The position numbers and the translations under genes are program-made. The notes under the pieces were generated by a model. The model worked only from the letters and a program-made list of their open reading frames with translations, was not told where the DNA came from and searched no databases. Source: a bacterium (GTDB lineage: Bacteria > Bacillota > Clostridia > Lachnospirales > Lachnospiraceae). From it: 64,000 nucleotides of DNA. Below are positions 1-7,394 of this stretch, in pieces; the stretch's first letter is position 1, and every line of letters starts with the position of its first letter. The stretch spans positions 33,649 through 97,648 of the forward strand of contig JAUNGE010000007.1 of NCBI GenBank assembly GCA_030524675.1, written 5' to 3'.

Positions 1-1
1 A

Positions 2-856
2 CAGATGCTCGGCGAGGTAGTCGGACAGCTCAAGAGCATTGACGAGGAGGAAGAGGAGAAAGGAATTTTTGGATTCTTCAAGAAAAATACGCGCAAACTG
101 AGCGATATGAAGATGAAATATGAGAAAGCAGAAGTCAATGTAAACCGCATCTGCAAGGCTCTGGAGGGGCACCAGATTACACTTCTCAAGGATGCGGCTC
201 TGTTAGATAAAATGTATAAGTTAAATACCGTATACTTTAAAGAGCTGACGATGTATATTTTAGCCGGAAAACGCAAACTCCTGGAGACGAGAGAGAATGA
301 GCTTCCGGCACTGGTTGAGACGGCGAAGCGCACGGGACTGGCTGAGGACGTGCAGAAAGTCAACGATTTGACAAACCTCTGCCAGCGCTTTGAGAAGAAG
401 CTGTATGACCTGGAGCTGACTCGTCAGGTATCTTTGCAGATGGCGCCGCAGATTCGTATGATTCAGAACAACGATACGACAATGGCTGAGAAAATTCAAT
501 CCACGATTGTCAACACAATTCCGCTCTGGAAGAGCCAGATGGTGTTGGCTGTCGGCCTGGAACATTCTACGCAGGCTGCAAAGGCACAGCGTCAGGTTTC
601 TGATATGACGAACGAGCTGCTCAAGAAGAATGCAGAGACCTTGAAACTGGCGACTGTGGAGACTGCAAAAGAGTCTGAGAGGGGCATTATTGATATCGAG
701 ACATTAAAAGCTACCAATGCCAGCCTGATTTCCACACTGGATGAAGTGGTGAAGATTCAGGAAGATGGAAGAAACAAGCGCCGCGCTGCAGAAGCCGAGC
801 TGGCGAAGATGGAAGACGACCTGAAGAAGAAAATGCTGGAGATGAGCAGAAGATAA
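2..856 (+). CDS. TelA-family toxic anion resistance protein (5' end outside window)
   Basis: The reading frame is already open at the window edge, so the N-terminus is missing; only about 284 C-terminal residues are visible, against roughly 350-400 in the family. The sequence is highly charged and helical, with heptad-like stretches. It carries the TelA-type landmarks of an acidic GIFGFFKK segment near residues 20-27 and the SLQMAPQIRMIQ and TIPLWKSQM helices. TelA/YceG-type proteins are linked to tellurite and other toxic-anion or envelope stress, but their biochemistry is poorly defined. It is followed by a strong terminator at 892-940, so it is probably the last gene of its transcript. The family call is fairly secure; the substrate is unknown. 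Confidence 0.85.
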   Translation, partial: QMLGEVVGQLKSIDEEEEEKGIFGFFKKNTRKLSDMKMKYEKAEVNVNRICKALEGHQITLLKDAALLDKMYKLNTVYFKELTMYILAGKRKLLETRENELPALVETAKRTGLAEDVQKVNDLTNLCQRFEKKLYDLELTRQVSLQMAPQIRMIQNNDTTMAEKIQSTIVNTIPLWKSQMVLAVGLEHSTQAAKAQRQVSDMTNELLKKNAETLKLATVETAKESERGIIDIETLKATNASLISTLDEVVKIQEDGRNKRRAAEAELAKMEDDLKKKMLEMSRR

Positions 857-891
857 CGCGAATGTCGCGTGTAGGGTTTCGCTTTGGTTTG

Positions 892-940
892 AATGTTGCC
901 AAACAGGCATCACTGGTGTCTGTTTTGGCAACATTTTTAT
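892..940 (+). terminator. Rho-independent terminator after the TelA gene
   Basis: A 15-16 base inverted repeat (arms AATGTTGCCAAACAG and its complement, with one bulged A) is followed by a T-run. It sits 36 bases after the TelA stop codon, as expected for an intrinsic terminator. Confidence 0.85.
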
Positions 941-1021
941 AATTAACCAGCCAGAAAGCCTATGACCTTTTAGGTCGTGGGATGAATGGCATCATGGTGA
1001 TATATATATTTTACAATAAAA

Positions 1022-1066
1022 CAGGATACAGCTTGGAAGGAGGGGTAAGCTGTATCCTGCTTTTTA
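1022..1066. terminator. Bidirectional terminator hairpin
   Basis: The arms CAGGATACAGCTT and AAGCTGTATCCTG are perfectly complementary around an 11-12 base purine-rich loop. They are followed by CTTTTT on the plus strand and TTTTATT on the minus strand. It most likely ends the transcript of the small minus-strand ORF at 1253-1345, about 190 bases away. Confidence 0.7.
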
Positions 1067-1252
1067 GGGTTATGGGTTTTTTGCTCAAAGTATAGAAGGG
1101 GAATCTGTACTTTGGAAACTATATGCGTTATGTGAGGGGACACATAACATAAAAAGTGGGGTTTGTTGACCGATACATTACATTCGGCTAAATTACATAT
1201 ATACGGTTCGGTAATTCGTCTTATTTTGAAATCGCATCGGATGATGATTCCA

Positions 1253-1345
1253 TTACAGCTGAGAAACAGCCATCCAGGCTTCGATTTCATCTAATGTTTC
1301 ATTCTTGACAATCCAGTTTTTGGCCATCCAGTTTAATAATTTCAT
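1253..1345 (-). CDS. Unrecognised 30-residue small protein
   Basis: A 30-codon ORF starts at an ATG with a good ribosome binding site (AAAAGGAG, seven bases upstream) and ends in TAA. The peptide begins MKLLNWMAKNWIVKN and continues with an acidic stretch and a second tryptophan (DEIEAWMAVSQL). It would form one amphipathic helix with three tryptophans, and it has no cysteine and no obvious leader-cleavage motif. A TATAAT-like box lies about 85-95 bases upstream on the same strand, and a perfect terminator hairpin lies downstream. It therefore has the parts of a real, independently transcribed small gene. I do not recognise a family; a membrane-active, signalling or regulatory peptide is possible but unproven. 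Confidence 0.55.
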   Translation of the reverse strand: MKLLNWMAKNWIVKNETLDEIEAWMAVSQL

Positions 1346-1830
1346 AAAATCAACTCCTTTTACTTAGAAATATATTTCTGGTAAGTATTGACTGGTAGGA
1401 ATAAGAAGCTTTCCAACTTCTTATGCTATTATATTATACAAAAAGTGTAAAAGGAATCAAGCGGTGGAATTCATAAGAATTTTTTTCAAAAAAGGAGGAA
1501 AATAGACAAAATATACAAATTGCACTTTGCATTTTGTGCATTTTGCTTATAAATGAAAAGCGAAAAAGTCAATTTTTTTCCATTGAAAGACAAAAAATGA
1601 CTTTTTGAAAGAAGACTTTCAGATGAAACGTATTGCATATATTTTGAATTTTTATACTATGTTTATGATTTTTTTATATTTATACATAAAAAGGATATCC
1701 GGTTTTATAGGGAAGACCGGATATCCTTTTTTCATGCTCTAAAGCATGTGTTCTATTAGAACTTGTTTATGATGAGTTTATTTATGATGTGGAATCAAAG
1801 GTATTTTAACTTCGTGCAGACATCTTTGTA
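1346..1830. other. A/T-rich intergenic stretch
   Basis: This holds the leader of the small minus-strand ORF, including a short AAGAAG/CTTCTT hairpin near 1400-1420. An imperfect inverted repeat of AAAAAGTCA and TGACTTTTT lies near 1565-1607, and the purF-side terminator is at 1688-1732. I see no convincing coding sequence in it. Confidence 0.5.
1688..1732. terminator. Bidirectional terminator at the 3' end of the purF-like gene
   Basis: Perfect 15-base arms (AAAAGGATATCCGGT and its complement) surround a ten-base loop, with T-runs on both strands. On the minus strand it lies about 100 bases past the stop of the PurF-like gene. Confidence 0.8.
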
Positions 1831-3297
1831 TTATTTATGGCTGCAGGTTCCACAGTTGCCGCTGCAGGAAGAGGAGCATCCTTTTCCGTTCCAGCAGTAG
1901 GTACAAACGTTCTCTGCCGGAAGTCCGATGGAGGCAATCAGGTCATCCAGACGGTGGAAGCGAAGAGTGGTAAAGTTCAGTTTCTTTCGGATTTCTTCCA
2001 GCATTTCTTTGTAATTCTGGCTGTCAGGATTTGCATAATCTGCCAGCAGTTCATCAGATACCGTGTCGCCCTCGCGCTCACGAATGACACGTCTTGTAAT
2101 CAAATCCAGTTCCGATTTGGAGCGGGAGAAGTTTAAGAACGGGCAGCCAAACAGAAGCGGCGGACATGCCGGACGAATATGCACTTCTTTGGCACCGCTG
2201 TTGTACAGGAACTCGGTCGTCTCACCAAGCTGTGTGCCGCGCACGATGGAGTCATCAATCAGAAGCAGACTGCGGTCACGAATCAGTGCATCAACCGGAA
2301 TCAGTTTCATACGCGCAATCAGATTTCTCTGGGACTGATCCTGCGGCATAAAAGAACGCGGCCAGGTAGGTGTATATTTGATGAATGGACGTGCAAACGG
2401 AATACCGGACGCATTTGCATAGCCGATTGCATGGGCAGTACCGGAATCCGGCACACCGGCAACCACATCCGCGTTGACTGTCGCACCATCTGCAAAGTCA
2501 CGTTTTGCCAGCATTTCACCGCATTTATAGCGCATCATCTCGACATTGACGCCCTCATAGCTGGAAGTCGGATATCCATAGTATACCCAGAGGAAAGAAC
2601 AGATCTGAAGCTGTTTTTCCGGCGCCTTGAGCTGCTCCATGCCATCTGCAGTCAGAGACACAATCTCACCAGGTCCCAGCTCATAATAGTCATGGTAGCC
2701 GAGATTGATGTAAGCAAAGTTCTCAAAAGAAACGCAGTGACCGTCCTCTTTTTTTCCGACAACCAGAGGAGTACGTCCCAGACGGTCGCGGCAGGCAATC
2801 AGATTGTCTTTTGTCATCAGAAGAATAGTCATGGAACCATCGATCATCTTCTGAGCAAATTCCAGACCTTCCTTGAAGGAAGACTGCTGATTGATCAATG
2901 CTGCCACAAGTTCTGTGGAATTGATGCGTCCGCCGCTCATCTCCAAGAAATGTGTGTGACCTTTTTCGTAAGCGAGCTTCAGAAGTTCTTCTTCATTGTT
3001 GATTTTGCCGACTGTGGTGATTGCGTAGCTTCCCAGGTGGGACTGGATTAACAGAGGCTGCGGCTCATTGTCAGAAATACAGCCAATACCCATATTTCCT
3101 TCCAGCTCTGCCACGTCTTTTTCAAATTTTGTACGGAAAGGGGAATTCTCAATGTTATGAATGCTTCGGTTGAAACCGTCTGGTCCATACGTAGCCATAC
3201 CGCCGCGTCTGGTTCCCAGGTGGGAATGGTAGTCAATTCCGAAAAATAAGTCCAAAGTACAGTTCTTCTTAGATACAACGCCAAAAATACCGCCCAT
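1831..3297 (-). CDS. Amidophosphoribosyltransferase-like protein lacking the glutaminase nucleophile
   Basis: The 488 residues align with glutamine PRPP amidotransferase (PurF), the enzyme that makes phosphoribosylamine in the first step of purine synthesis. An N-terminal Ntn-hydrolase glutaminase-like domain (about 1-230) is followed by a phosphoribosyltransferase domain. The PRPP loop reads LLIDDSIVRGTQ and another conserved segment reads VAGVPDSGTAHAIG. The start is MGGIFGVV where active PurF has MCGIFG, so the N-terminal catalytic cysteine is glycine; the DNA reads ATG GGC GGT. Cysteines in CPPLLFGCPF and CTYC may still hold the iron-sulfur cluster, and the C-terminus adds an unusual Cys-rich tail of about 20 residues. 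No other pur gene is nearby. It may be ammonia-dependent, or a paralogue with another role. Confidence 0.85.
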   Translation of the reverse strand: MGGIFGVVSKKNCTLDLFFGIDYHSHLGTRRGGMATYGPDGFNRSIHNIENSPFRTKFEKDVAELEGNMGIGCISDNEPQPLLIQSHLGSYAITTVGKINNEEELLKLAYEKGHTHFLEMSGGRINSTELVAALINQQSSFKEGLEFAQKMIDGSMTILLMTKDNLIACRDRLGRTPLVVGKKEDGHCVSFENFAYINLGYHDYYELGPGEIVSLTADGMEQLKAPEKQLQICSFLWVYYGYPTSSYEGVNVEMMRYKCGEMLAKRDFADGATVNADVVAGVPDSGTAHAIGYANASGIPFARPFIKYTPTWPRSFMPQDQSQRNLIARMKLIPVDALIRDRSLLLIDDSIVRGTQLGETTEFLYNSGAKEVHIRPACPPLLFGCPFLNFSRSKSELDLITRRVIREREGDTVSDELLADYANPDSQNYKEMLEEIRKKLNFTTLRFHRLDDLIASIGLPAENVCTYCWNGKGCSSSCSGNCGTCSHK

Positions 3298-3505
3298 GTG
3301 TTTCTACTCCTTTTGTTTGTGTGCTTGCTTGTACGTATCCGTTTTGGGTATGTGGATTTGTGGATTACGTACTGTTTTTTGTGAATCGTGAAATAATAAA
3401 ATGTGAGATAGCAGATATCAGTATCAGGTTTCCCCTCACTGTGGCTTTTATAACTGGATATCAGTATCTGCAACAGATGAAACAAATCTGAAAAAAATCA
3501 ATTCT

Positions 3506-3535
3506 ATAGTACCATATATTAGCGAATCAGAACAA
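3506..3535 (-). promoter_or_regulatory. Possible promoter for the PurF-like gene
   Basis: On the minus strand TTGTTC is followed 18 bases later by TACTAT with an extended TGG in front, about 210 bases before the start codon. The leader contains a 12-base direct repeat (GATATCAGTATC at 3414-3425 and 3457-3468) that could be an operator. This is a weak call. Confidence 0.4.
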
Positions 3536-3636
3536 TAGAAAATATATATTAAATTTTCTAATAAAAATTGGAGATATTTGTGGAGGTTGGCAGAACTGTG
3601 ACTTCAATGAAATTGCGATTCGATAATGAACCTATT

Positions 3637-4224
3637 TTACGATTGCATCATATGAACACTTTCCAATATCTTCACGATCAGTTCCCGATATTGTTCATAA
3701 GTTTCTTTTTTTACTGTCGCACATGCACCATAAGAACCGCCCATACCAATTCCTTCTGTATATCCATTTTCATAATAAGCTAAAACCTGCATCCATGTTT
3801 GCCCTTCGATTTCTAATGCCTCTGTAATTATTGTTCCTGTAATACCAGAAACATTCACAATCTCATCTTCTTCTCCGGACACCAACCAAAAAGGCCCTCC
3901 ATCACGAGACATGGAGTCGAAAATTACAATACCTTCTTCTCCTCCATAGGCATTTACAGGCCCCTCTTTCCCGTAGATGTAAAGAATAATTGTTTTTTCT
4001 GGATCACATTCGGTTGTTTTTGTTGCTGGATGCCATGTTTCTTCTTTTATAGTCCATTGAGACGGATATTGGAATATAAAATCATATTCTTCACTTTCGT
4101 ATAAGGTATCTAGTTCCAAAGGTTGTTTCGTTTGGCTAATGCTATCTTCTTTTTGATTGCATGATATCAGAAGAAACGATATTATAAGTAGGTTAATAAT
4201 GACGAAAATTGTATATTTTTTCAT
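3637..4224 (-). CDS. Predicted lipoprotein of unknown function
   Basis: The 195-residue protein begins with a basic N-region and a hydrophobic core ending in the lipobox LLISC (cysteine at residue 22), so it is a probable membrane-anchored lipoprotein. The mature part is mildly acidic, with a YDFIFQYPSQWTI segment typical of small PsbP- or DUF-like beta-rich lipoproteins, and a Gly-rich patch (GIGMGGSYGACATVKKETYEQY). The ribosome binding site AAGGAG sits before the ATG. It stands alone between the PurF-like gene and the helicase operon, and no partner gene indicates its role. Confidence 0.65.
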   Translation of the reverse strand: MKKYTIFVIINLLIISFLLISCNQKEDSISQTKQPLELDTLYESEEYDFIFQYPSQWTIKEETWHPATKTTECDPEKTIILYIYGKEGPVNAYGGEEGIVIFDSMSRDGGPFWLVSGEEDEIVNVSGITGTIITEALEIEGQTWMQVLAYYENGYTEGIGMGGSYGACATVKKETYEQYRELIVKILESVHMMQS

Positions 4225-4430
4225 AATGTGCTCCTTACCCTTTGCGGAAAAATGTATATTTTTTTAGTTTAAATAACCATATCACAGATGATTAAAGTGT
4301 GCAATATGTAATGCGTATATAGATATTTGTAAGTAATTTGGTAAAAGTGTAAGATGAATTTAAAATAAAATCTGTAAAATGGCAGACACTGTTAAGACTG
4401 TAAAAGTAGGCTGTCTGTCAAGCAGGATTT

Positions 4431-4467
4431 AAAATAGTCTATCGTGTAAATGTGATAGACTATTTTT
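4431..4467 (+). terminator. Terminator hairpin insulating the helicase operon
   Basis: AAAATAGTCTATC and GATAGACTATTTTT form a 12-13 base-pair stem with a ten-base loop and trailing T-run. No ORF feeds it on the plus strand, so it either ends an unannotated RNA or acts as an insulator. Confidence 0.6.
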
Positions 4468-4907
4468 CTGTATCTCAATAGTGGAACAGAAGTAATCATT
4501 TAGAAGTTTTTTAAATTTTGAAAACTGCATAAATACTCACTTTTTTAATTGTGTAAAGTCCGCAAACTCAAGGGGCATGTATAGTTATATTAAAACCCTC
4601 GAAAATATGGTTCTAAATGTCCACACAAAACATAATAAATTAAAATGCATTTATTATATCCGACTCAGATAACTGTTGTTAAAGGTGAATGTAATGTTTT
4701 ATATCAGAGATGGATACTTTTGAATCATAAACAACATACTTTTTCCATTTTTTCAAGCCTCAAAGTTATCTTGTGCTATTATAAAAGATGATTGTTTAAT
4801 GATGTAACTTAAAAATATACAATTATTATGTATGTATTCACCAAAAATGTAATAATATATAATTTAGTGATATTTGTTATACATGATTCACAAAAAATGC
4901 AGATTGC

Positions 4908-4936
4908 TTTACAAATGAATATAAAAATGATACAAT
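4908..4936 (+). promoter_or_regulatory. Sigma-A-type promoter of the helicase operon
   Basis: TTTACA and TACAAT are separated by 17 bases and lie 47 bases upstream of the first start codon, with AAAGGA as ribosome binding site. This is a good match to the housekeeping consensus. Confidence 0.7.
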
Positions 4937-4982
4937 AATAGATGATTATGTTATTATAAATACTTAATGAAAGGAAATTCTT

Positions 4983-5261
4983 ATGGTTAATAAAGGAAAA
5001 GCTATAACCATTGCGATAAGCAGTTTATTAGTAATAGGCTCAGCCACTGTAGGAAGAAGAACAGCTGTCAAAAAAAAGAAATTTAAAACTGACAAAGCAA
5101 TGGCGCTAACGCCTGGTTCTGATAAAGCCAAAAAAGATGTTTACGAGATGGGCACCAAAATTCACGTCCCCATTTACAATAACAAAGATATTCTATCTAA
5201 GATAAAAGTGGTAGATGACAGCGCTAGCGCATCTACTTCTACAGGAGATACGGATAAATGA
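4983..5261 (+). CDS. Small single-span membrane protein, first gene of the helicase operon
   Basis: The 92-residue protein has a basic start, one hydrophobic segment (about residues 8-24), a strongly basic patch (GRRTAVKKKKFK) and then a polar tail ending in a Ser/Thr/Asp-rich low-complexity run. This fits a membrane anchor with a cytoplasmic basic region, or an uncleaved signal peptide. Its stop overlaps the next start by four bases (ATGA), so translation is coupled. I recognise no family. Its position at the head of a five-gene unit suggests it anchors the complex to the membrane, which is inference. Confidence 0.6.
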   Translation: MVNKGKAITIAISSLLVIGSATVGRRTAVKKKKFKTDKAMALTPGSDKAKKDVYEMGTKIHVPIYNNKDILSKIKVVDDSASASTSTGDTDK

Positions 5262-6274
5262 CTAAAAAGATTGAAATATATATTCCAGTATATAAAGCTC
5301 ATGTACTATGTCATTCAGAATTGCTGGACAGTTTAGGGGATTTTACAAAATTTATATTATGGAGTATAGGACACAAGAAAACTATTTCTCAGATAAACCA
5401 GGTAGTGAAATTGGGCGATGAAATAATAAAAGATGAAATAAAGGATTTACAGCGATATGGTATTCTTGATAAAAATGATTACTCGCACCTGACAGAGCTT
5501 GGTCTTGAATATTTTTCTTTAATAGAGTGTTTTGAGAATCTTAAAAACAATGGTATCAGGTGTATTATAGAGCTTTTCAAGGGACAGGTTGTTCCTGACA
5601 AAAATATAGCCTTTTACGATAAATCTAACCTTCCTGAAAATGCCTTGGTGCTGGAGCAGAGAGTCTCTGAAATTTTTATGCTCAACAACAATTATGAAAA
5701 TTCATTTGATGTGGCCAAAAGAGAGCTGACTCAAAGTGGTCTCTTAAGCAGCAAATATATAGATAAAATCTATACGTCAATGAAAATTGACAAAAAGGAA
5801 AATATATATGCAAAATATATAATTTACTCATATGAAGGAGATATGTATGCTGAGCATGTTGATTTGCACATCGGTATTCCAATGGGAATATATACATACA
5901 AAAAATACTATACCTGCCTTGACCAGTACAGAACTGTATTGTTTACTTTAAAGAAGTTGAGAGATTATGATATTCAGATGTTATCAGAAAAAGCTCTTGA
6001 TATTGTTGATGCTTACAGTGAAGAATGTAATGAAAGTAAATTTATTGTACATATGGACTTATATTCTAAAACACCTGTTTCAAATGCGGATAAGATCATT
6101 CTAAGGCCTAAAAATGCTTTTGATTATGTATTACCCAGTGAAAAAATCAGGATTTCCTTTGAGAATGTTAAGGATATGAGATTTGAGGAAGAAGCATATA
6201 ATAGTTTATATGCTTTTGGGATTGCAAACTGCAGCGGTGATTTTGAAAAAACAGAGGAGAGTGTGAATACGTAA
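5258..6274 (+). CDS. Unknown protein with N-terminal winged-helix-like domain
   Basis: The 338-residue protein has, at about residues 20-95, a run of short helices ending in ILDKNDYSHLTELGLEYF. This pattern is typical of a winged-helix DNA- or protein-binding fold. The remainder mixes strand and helix, with a segment rich in Tyr and acidic residues (IYAKYIIYSYEGDMYAEHVDLHIGI split over 180-210). I see no catalytic motif. It starts inside the stop of the preceding gene (ATGA overlap) with GGAG upstream, and the next gene follows after one base. It could be the specificity or sensor subunit of the operon product. No known family is claimed. Confidence 0.65.
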   Translation: MTKKIEIYIPVYKAHVLCHSELLDSLGDFTKFILWSIGHKKTISQINQVVKLGDEIIKDEIKDLQRYGILDKNDYSHLTELGLEYFSLIECFENLKNNGIRCIIELFKGQVVPDKNIAFYDKSNLPENALVLEQRVSEIFMLNNNYENSFDVAKRELTQSGLLSSKYIDKIYTSMKIDKKENIYAKYIIYSYEGDMYAEHVDLHIGIPMGIYTYKKYYTCLDQYRTVLFTLKKLRDYDIQMLSEKALDIVDAYSEECNESKFIVHMDLYSKTPVSNADKIILRPKNAFDYVLPSEKIRISFENVKDMRFEEEAYNSLYAFGIANCSGDFEKTEESVNT

Positions 6275-6275
6275 A

Positions 6276-6779
6276 ATGCGCAAAAGAAAAATTTTTGTTT
6301 TGACTGAAGAATTGTTAGGCGAAACGATTAACATGCGCGGAATGGATACAACAAGTATATGCTTAAAGGCTGCATTTGAAAGTATTGAAACTGGCGCTGA
6401 TTTGTGTGCTTACCTTGTGCAGCGACGAAACAAAAGAAAAATAAAAGAAAATTTAGATGAGGAAGCCAATGCTCAAATAGAAAACAACACGTTGTCTAAT
6501 CAAATAGAAATACAAGAATTAAAACAGAATCTTAAAACATATAAGGAGGAAATTAAAGAAAATAATAATAATTACAAAGCTGTATGGAATACAATTATGA
6601 AAGTTTCTCAGCAACTCAATCAAGTTATAGATTTTGTTAAAGCGGAAAAAAAGGAACTCTCAGCGACAGAAGAATTAATAAAAAGCAATAAAAAGCTGAT
6701 ATCAGAAATAGATGAGTGGCTTCGCACAAGTACAAAAAATTATATTAATATTATGGACAAATATCAAACAGGAGGTTAA
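6276..6779 (+). CDS. Coiled-coil protein of the helicase operon
   Basis: The 167-residue protein has a short N-terminal region (about 1-45, TEELLGETINMRGMDTTSIC) that looks folded. Then comes a basic RRNKRKIKE linker and a long coiled coil rich in Glu, Lys, Asn and Gln (about 60-150). There is no signal peptide and no enzymatic motif. It begins one base after its upstream neighbour and three bases before the next gene, so all are clearly co-expressed. It is probably a structural or adaptor subunit that oligomerises with the next protein, which has a similar design. Function unknown. Confidence 0.6.
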   Translation: MRKRKIFVLTEELLGETINMRGMDTTSICLKAAFESIETGADLCAYLVQRRNKRKIKENLDEEANAQIENNTLSNQIEIQELKQNLKTYKEEIKENNNNYKAVWNTIMKVSQQLNQVIDFVKAEKKELSATEELIKSNKKLISEIDEWLRTSTKNYINIMDKYQTGG

Positions 6780-6782
6780 ATC

Positions 6783-7394
6783 ATGGGGAAATTTGCAGCA
6801 GATGAAACATTAATAAAAGAAGCTGGAAGGCTTGGAGAAAAGGGCCTTGATGAAATCGGCAAGACAAGTCGCAATAGAAGTGACAACAAAACAAAGAGAC
6901 ATGTATCTGACAATTCGGCAAATGTAGAAATTCATAAATCCGACAATAACACAGGAGTGGAGCATCATAAATTAAATATATCAAATCTAAATAATATTAT
7001 GAATAATGTGTTAAATGGTATAGATACATTAAGTTCTTCATTTGTCAAGGTAAATGACAGCATTAATGACCGTATAAAAACAAACAAAGAGCATGAGGCA
7101 AAATTAGAAAAATTGAAAAACGATAGAGAAGAAATCTATAAGGCGCTTGAGAAAACAAAAGGAGACTTTGAAATAGCAAAGTTAAAAATTGAAAGCCACA
7201 GTGCGGACCGTATGAAGGTGTTCGATAAAAGCGTTGATTCAGCCAATGATGCCTGGAACAAAATATTTAATTCGGAAATATTTAAGAACAAAAACGGACA
7301 AGAATTCATAGCTTGTATGAATTCGTTGAATTCTATCCAGGAGAATATCAACAAACTTTCAAGTGAATTAATAAATTCGGTGAGCAACAAATGA
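6783..7394 (+). CDS. Second coiled-coil protein of the helicase operon
   Basis: The 203-residue protein starts after a strong AGGAGG site. An N-terminal polar, low-complexity region (about 1-65, rich in Asn, Asp, Lys and His) leads into a long helical region with coiled-coil periodicity (about 75-150) and a final helix (about 170-200). The residue pattern SLNSIQENINKLSSELI is typical of bundle-forming helices. It ends by overlapping the helicase start by four bases (ATGA). No catalytic motif or known family is visible; it is a probable structural partner of the helicase. Confidence 0.6.
   Translation: MGKFAADETLIKEAGRLGEKGLDEIGKTSRNRSDNKTKRHVSDNSANVEIHKSDNNTGVEHHKLNISNLNNIMNNVLNGIDTLSSSFVKVNDSINDRIKTNKEHEAKLEKLKNDREEIYKALEKTKGDFEIAKLKIESHSADRMKVFDKSVDSANDAWNKIFNSEIFKNKNGQEFIACMNSLNSIQENINKLSSELINSVSNK

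Larger units (their letters stand above)
4225..4982. other. Long A/T-rich gap before the helicase operon
   Basis: About 760 bases with no credible ORF. It contains a terminator-like hairpin at 4431-4467, an imperfect GGCAGACA/TGTCTGTC inverted repeat near 4381-4419 and the operon promoter at 4908-4936. The base composition changes clearly here to the A/T-rich style of the downstream operon, which suggests the left edge of an acquired segment. Confidence 0.5.

Noticed and set aside
1623..1742. Hydrophobic ORF of about 39 codons on the plus strand.
   Set aside because: There is no real ribosome binding site, and the frame runs through a perfect terminator hairpin.
2179..3051. 290-codon ORF on the plus strand.
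   Set aside because: It is antisense to the PurF-like gene, whose motifs are clear, and shows no family motif.
3298..3500. Purine riboswitch in the leader of the PurF-like gene.
   Set aside because: The conserved core of the purine aptamer was not found; only a direct repeat is visible.
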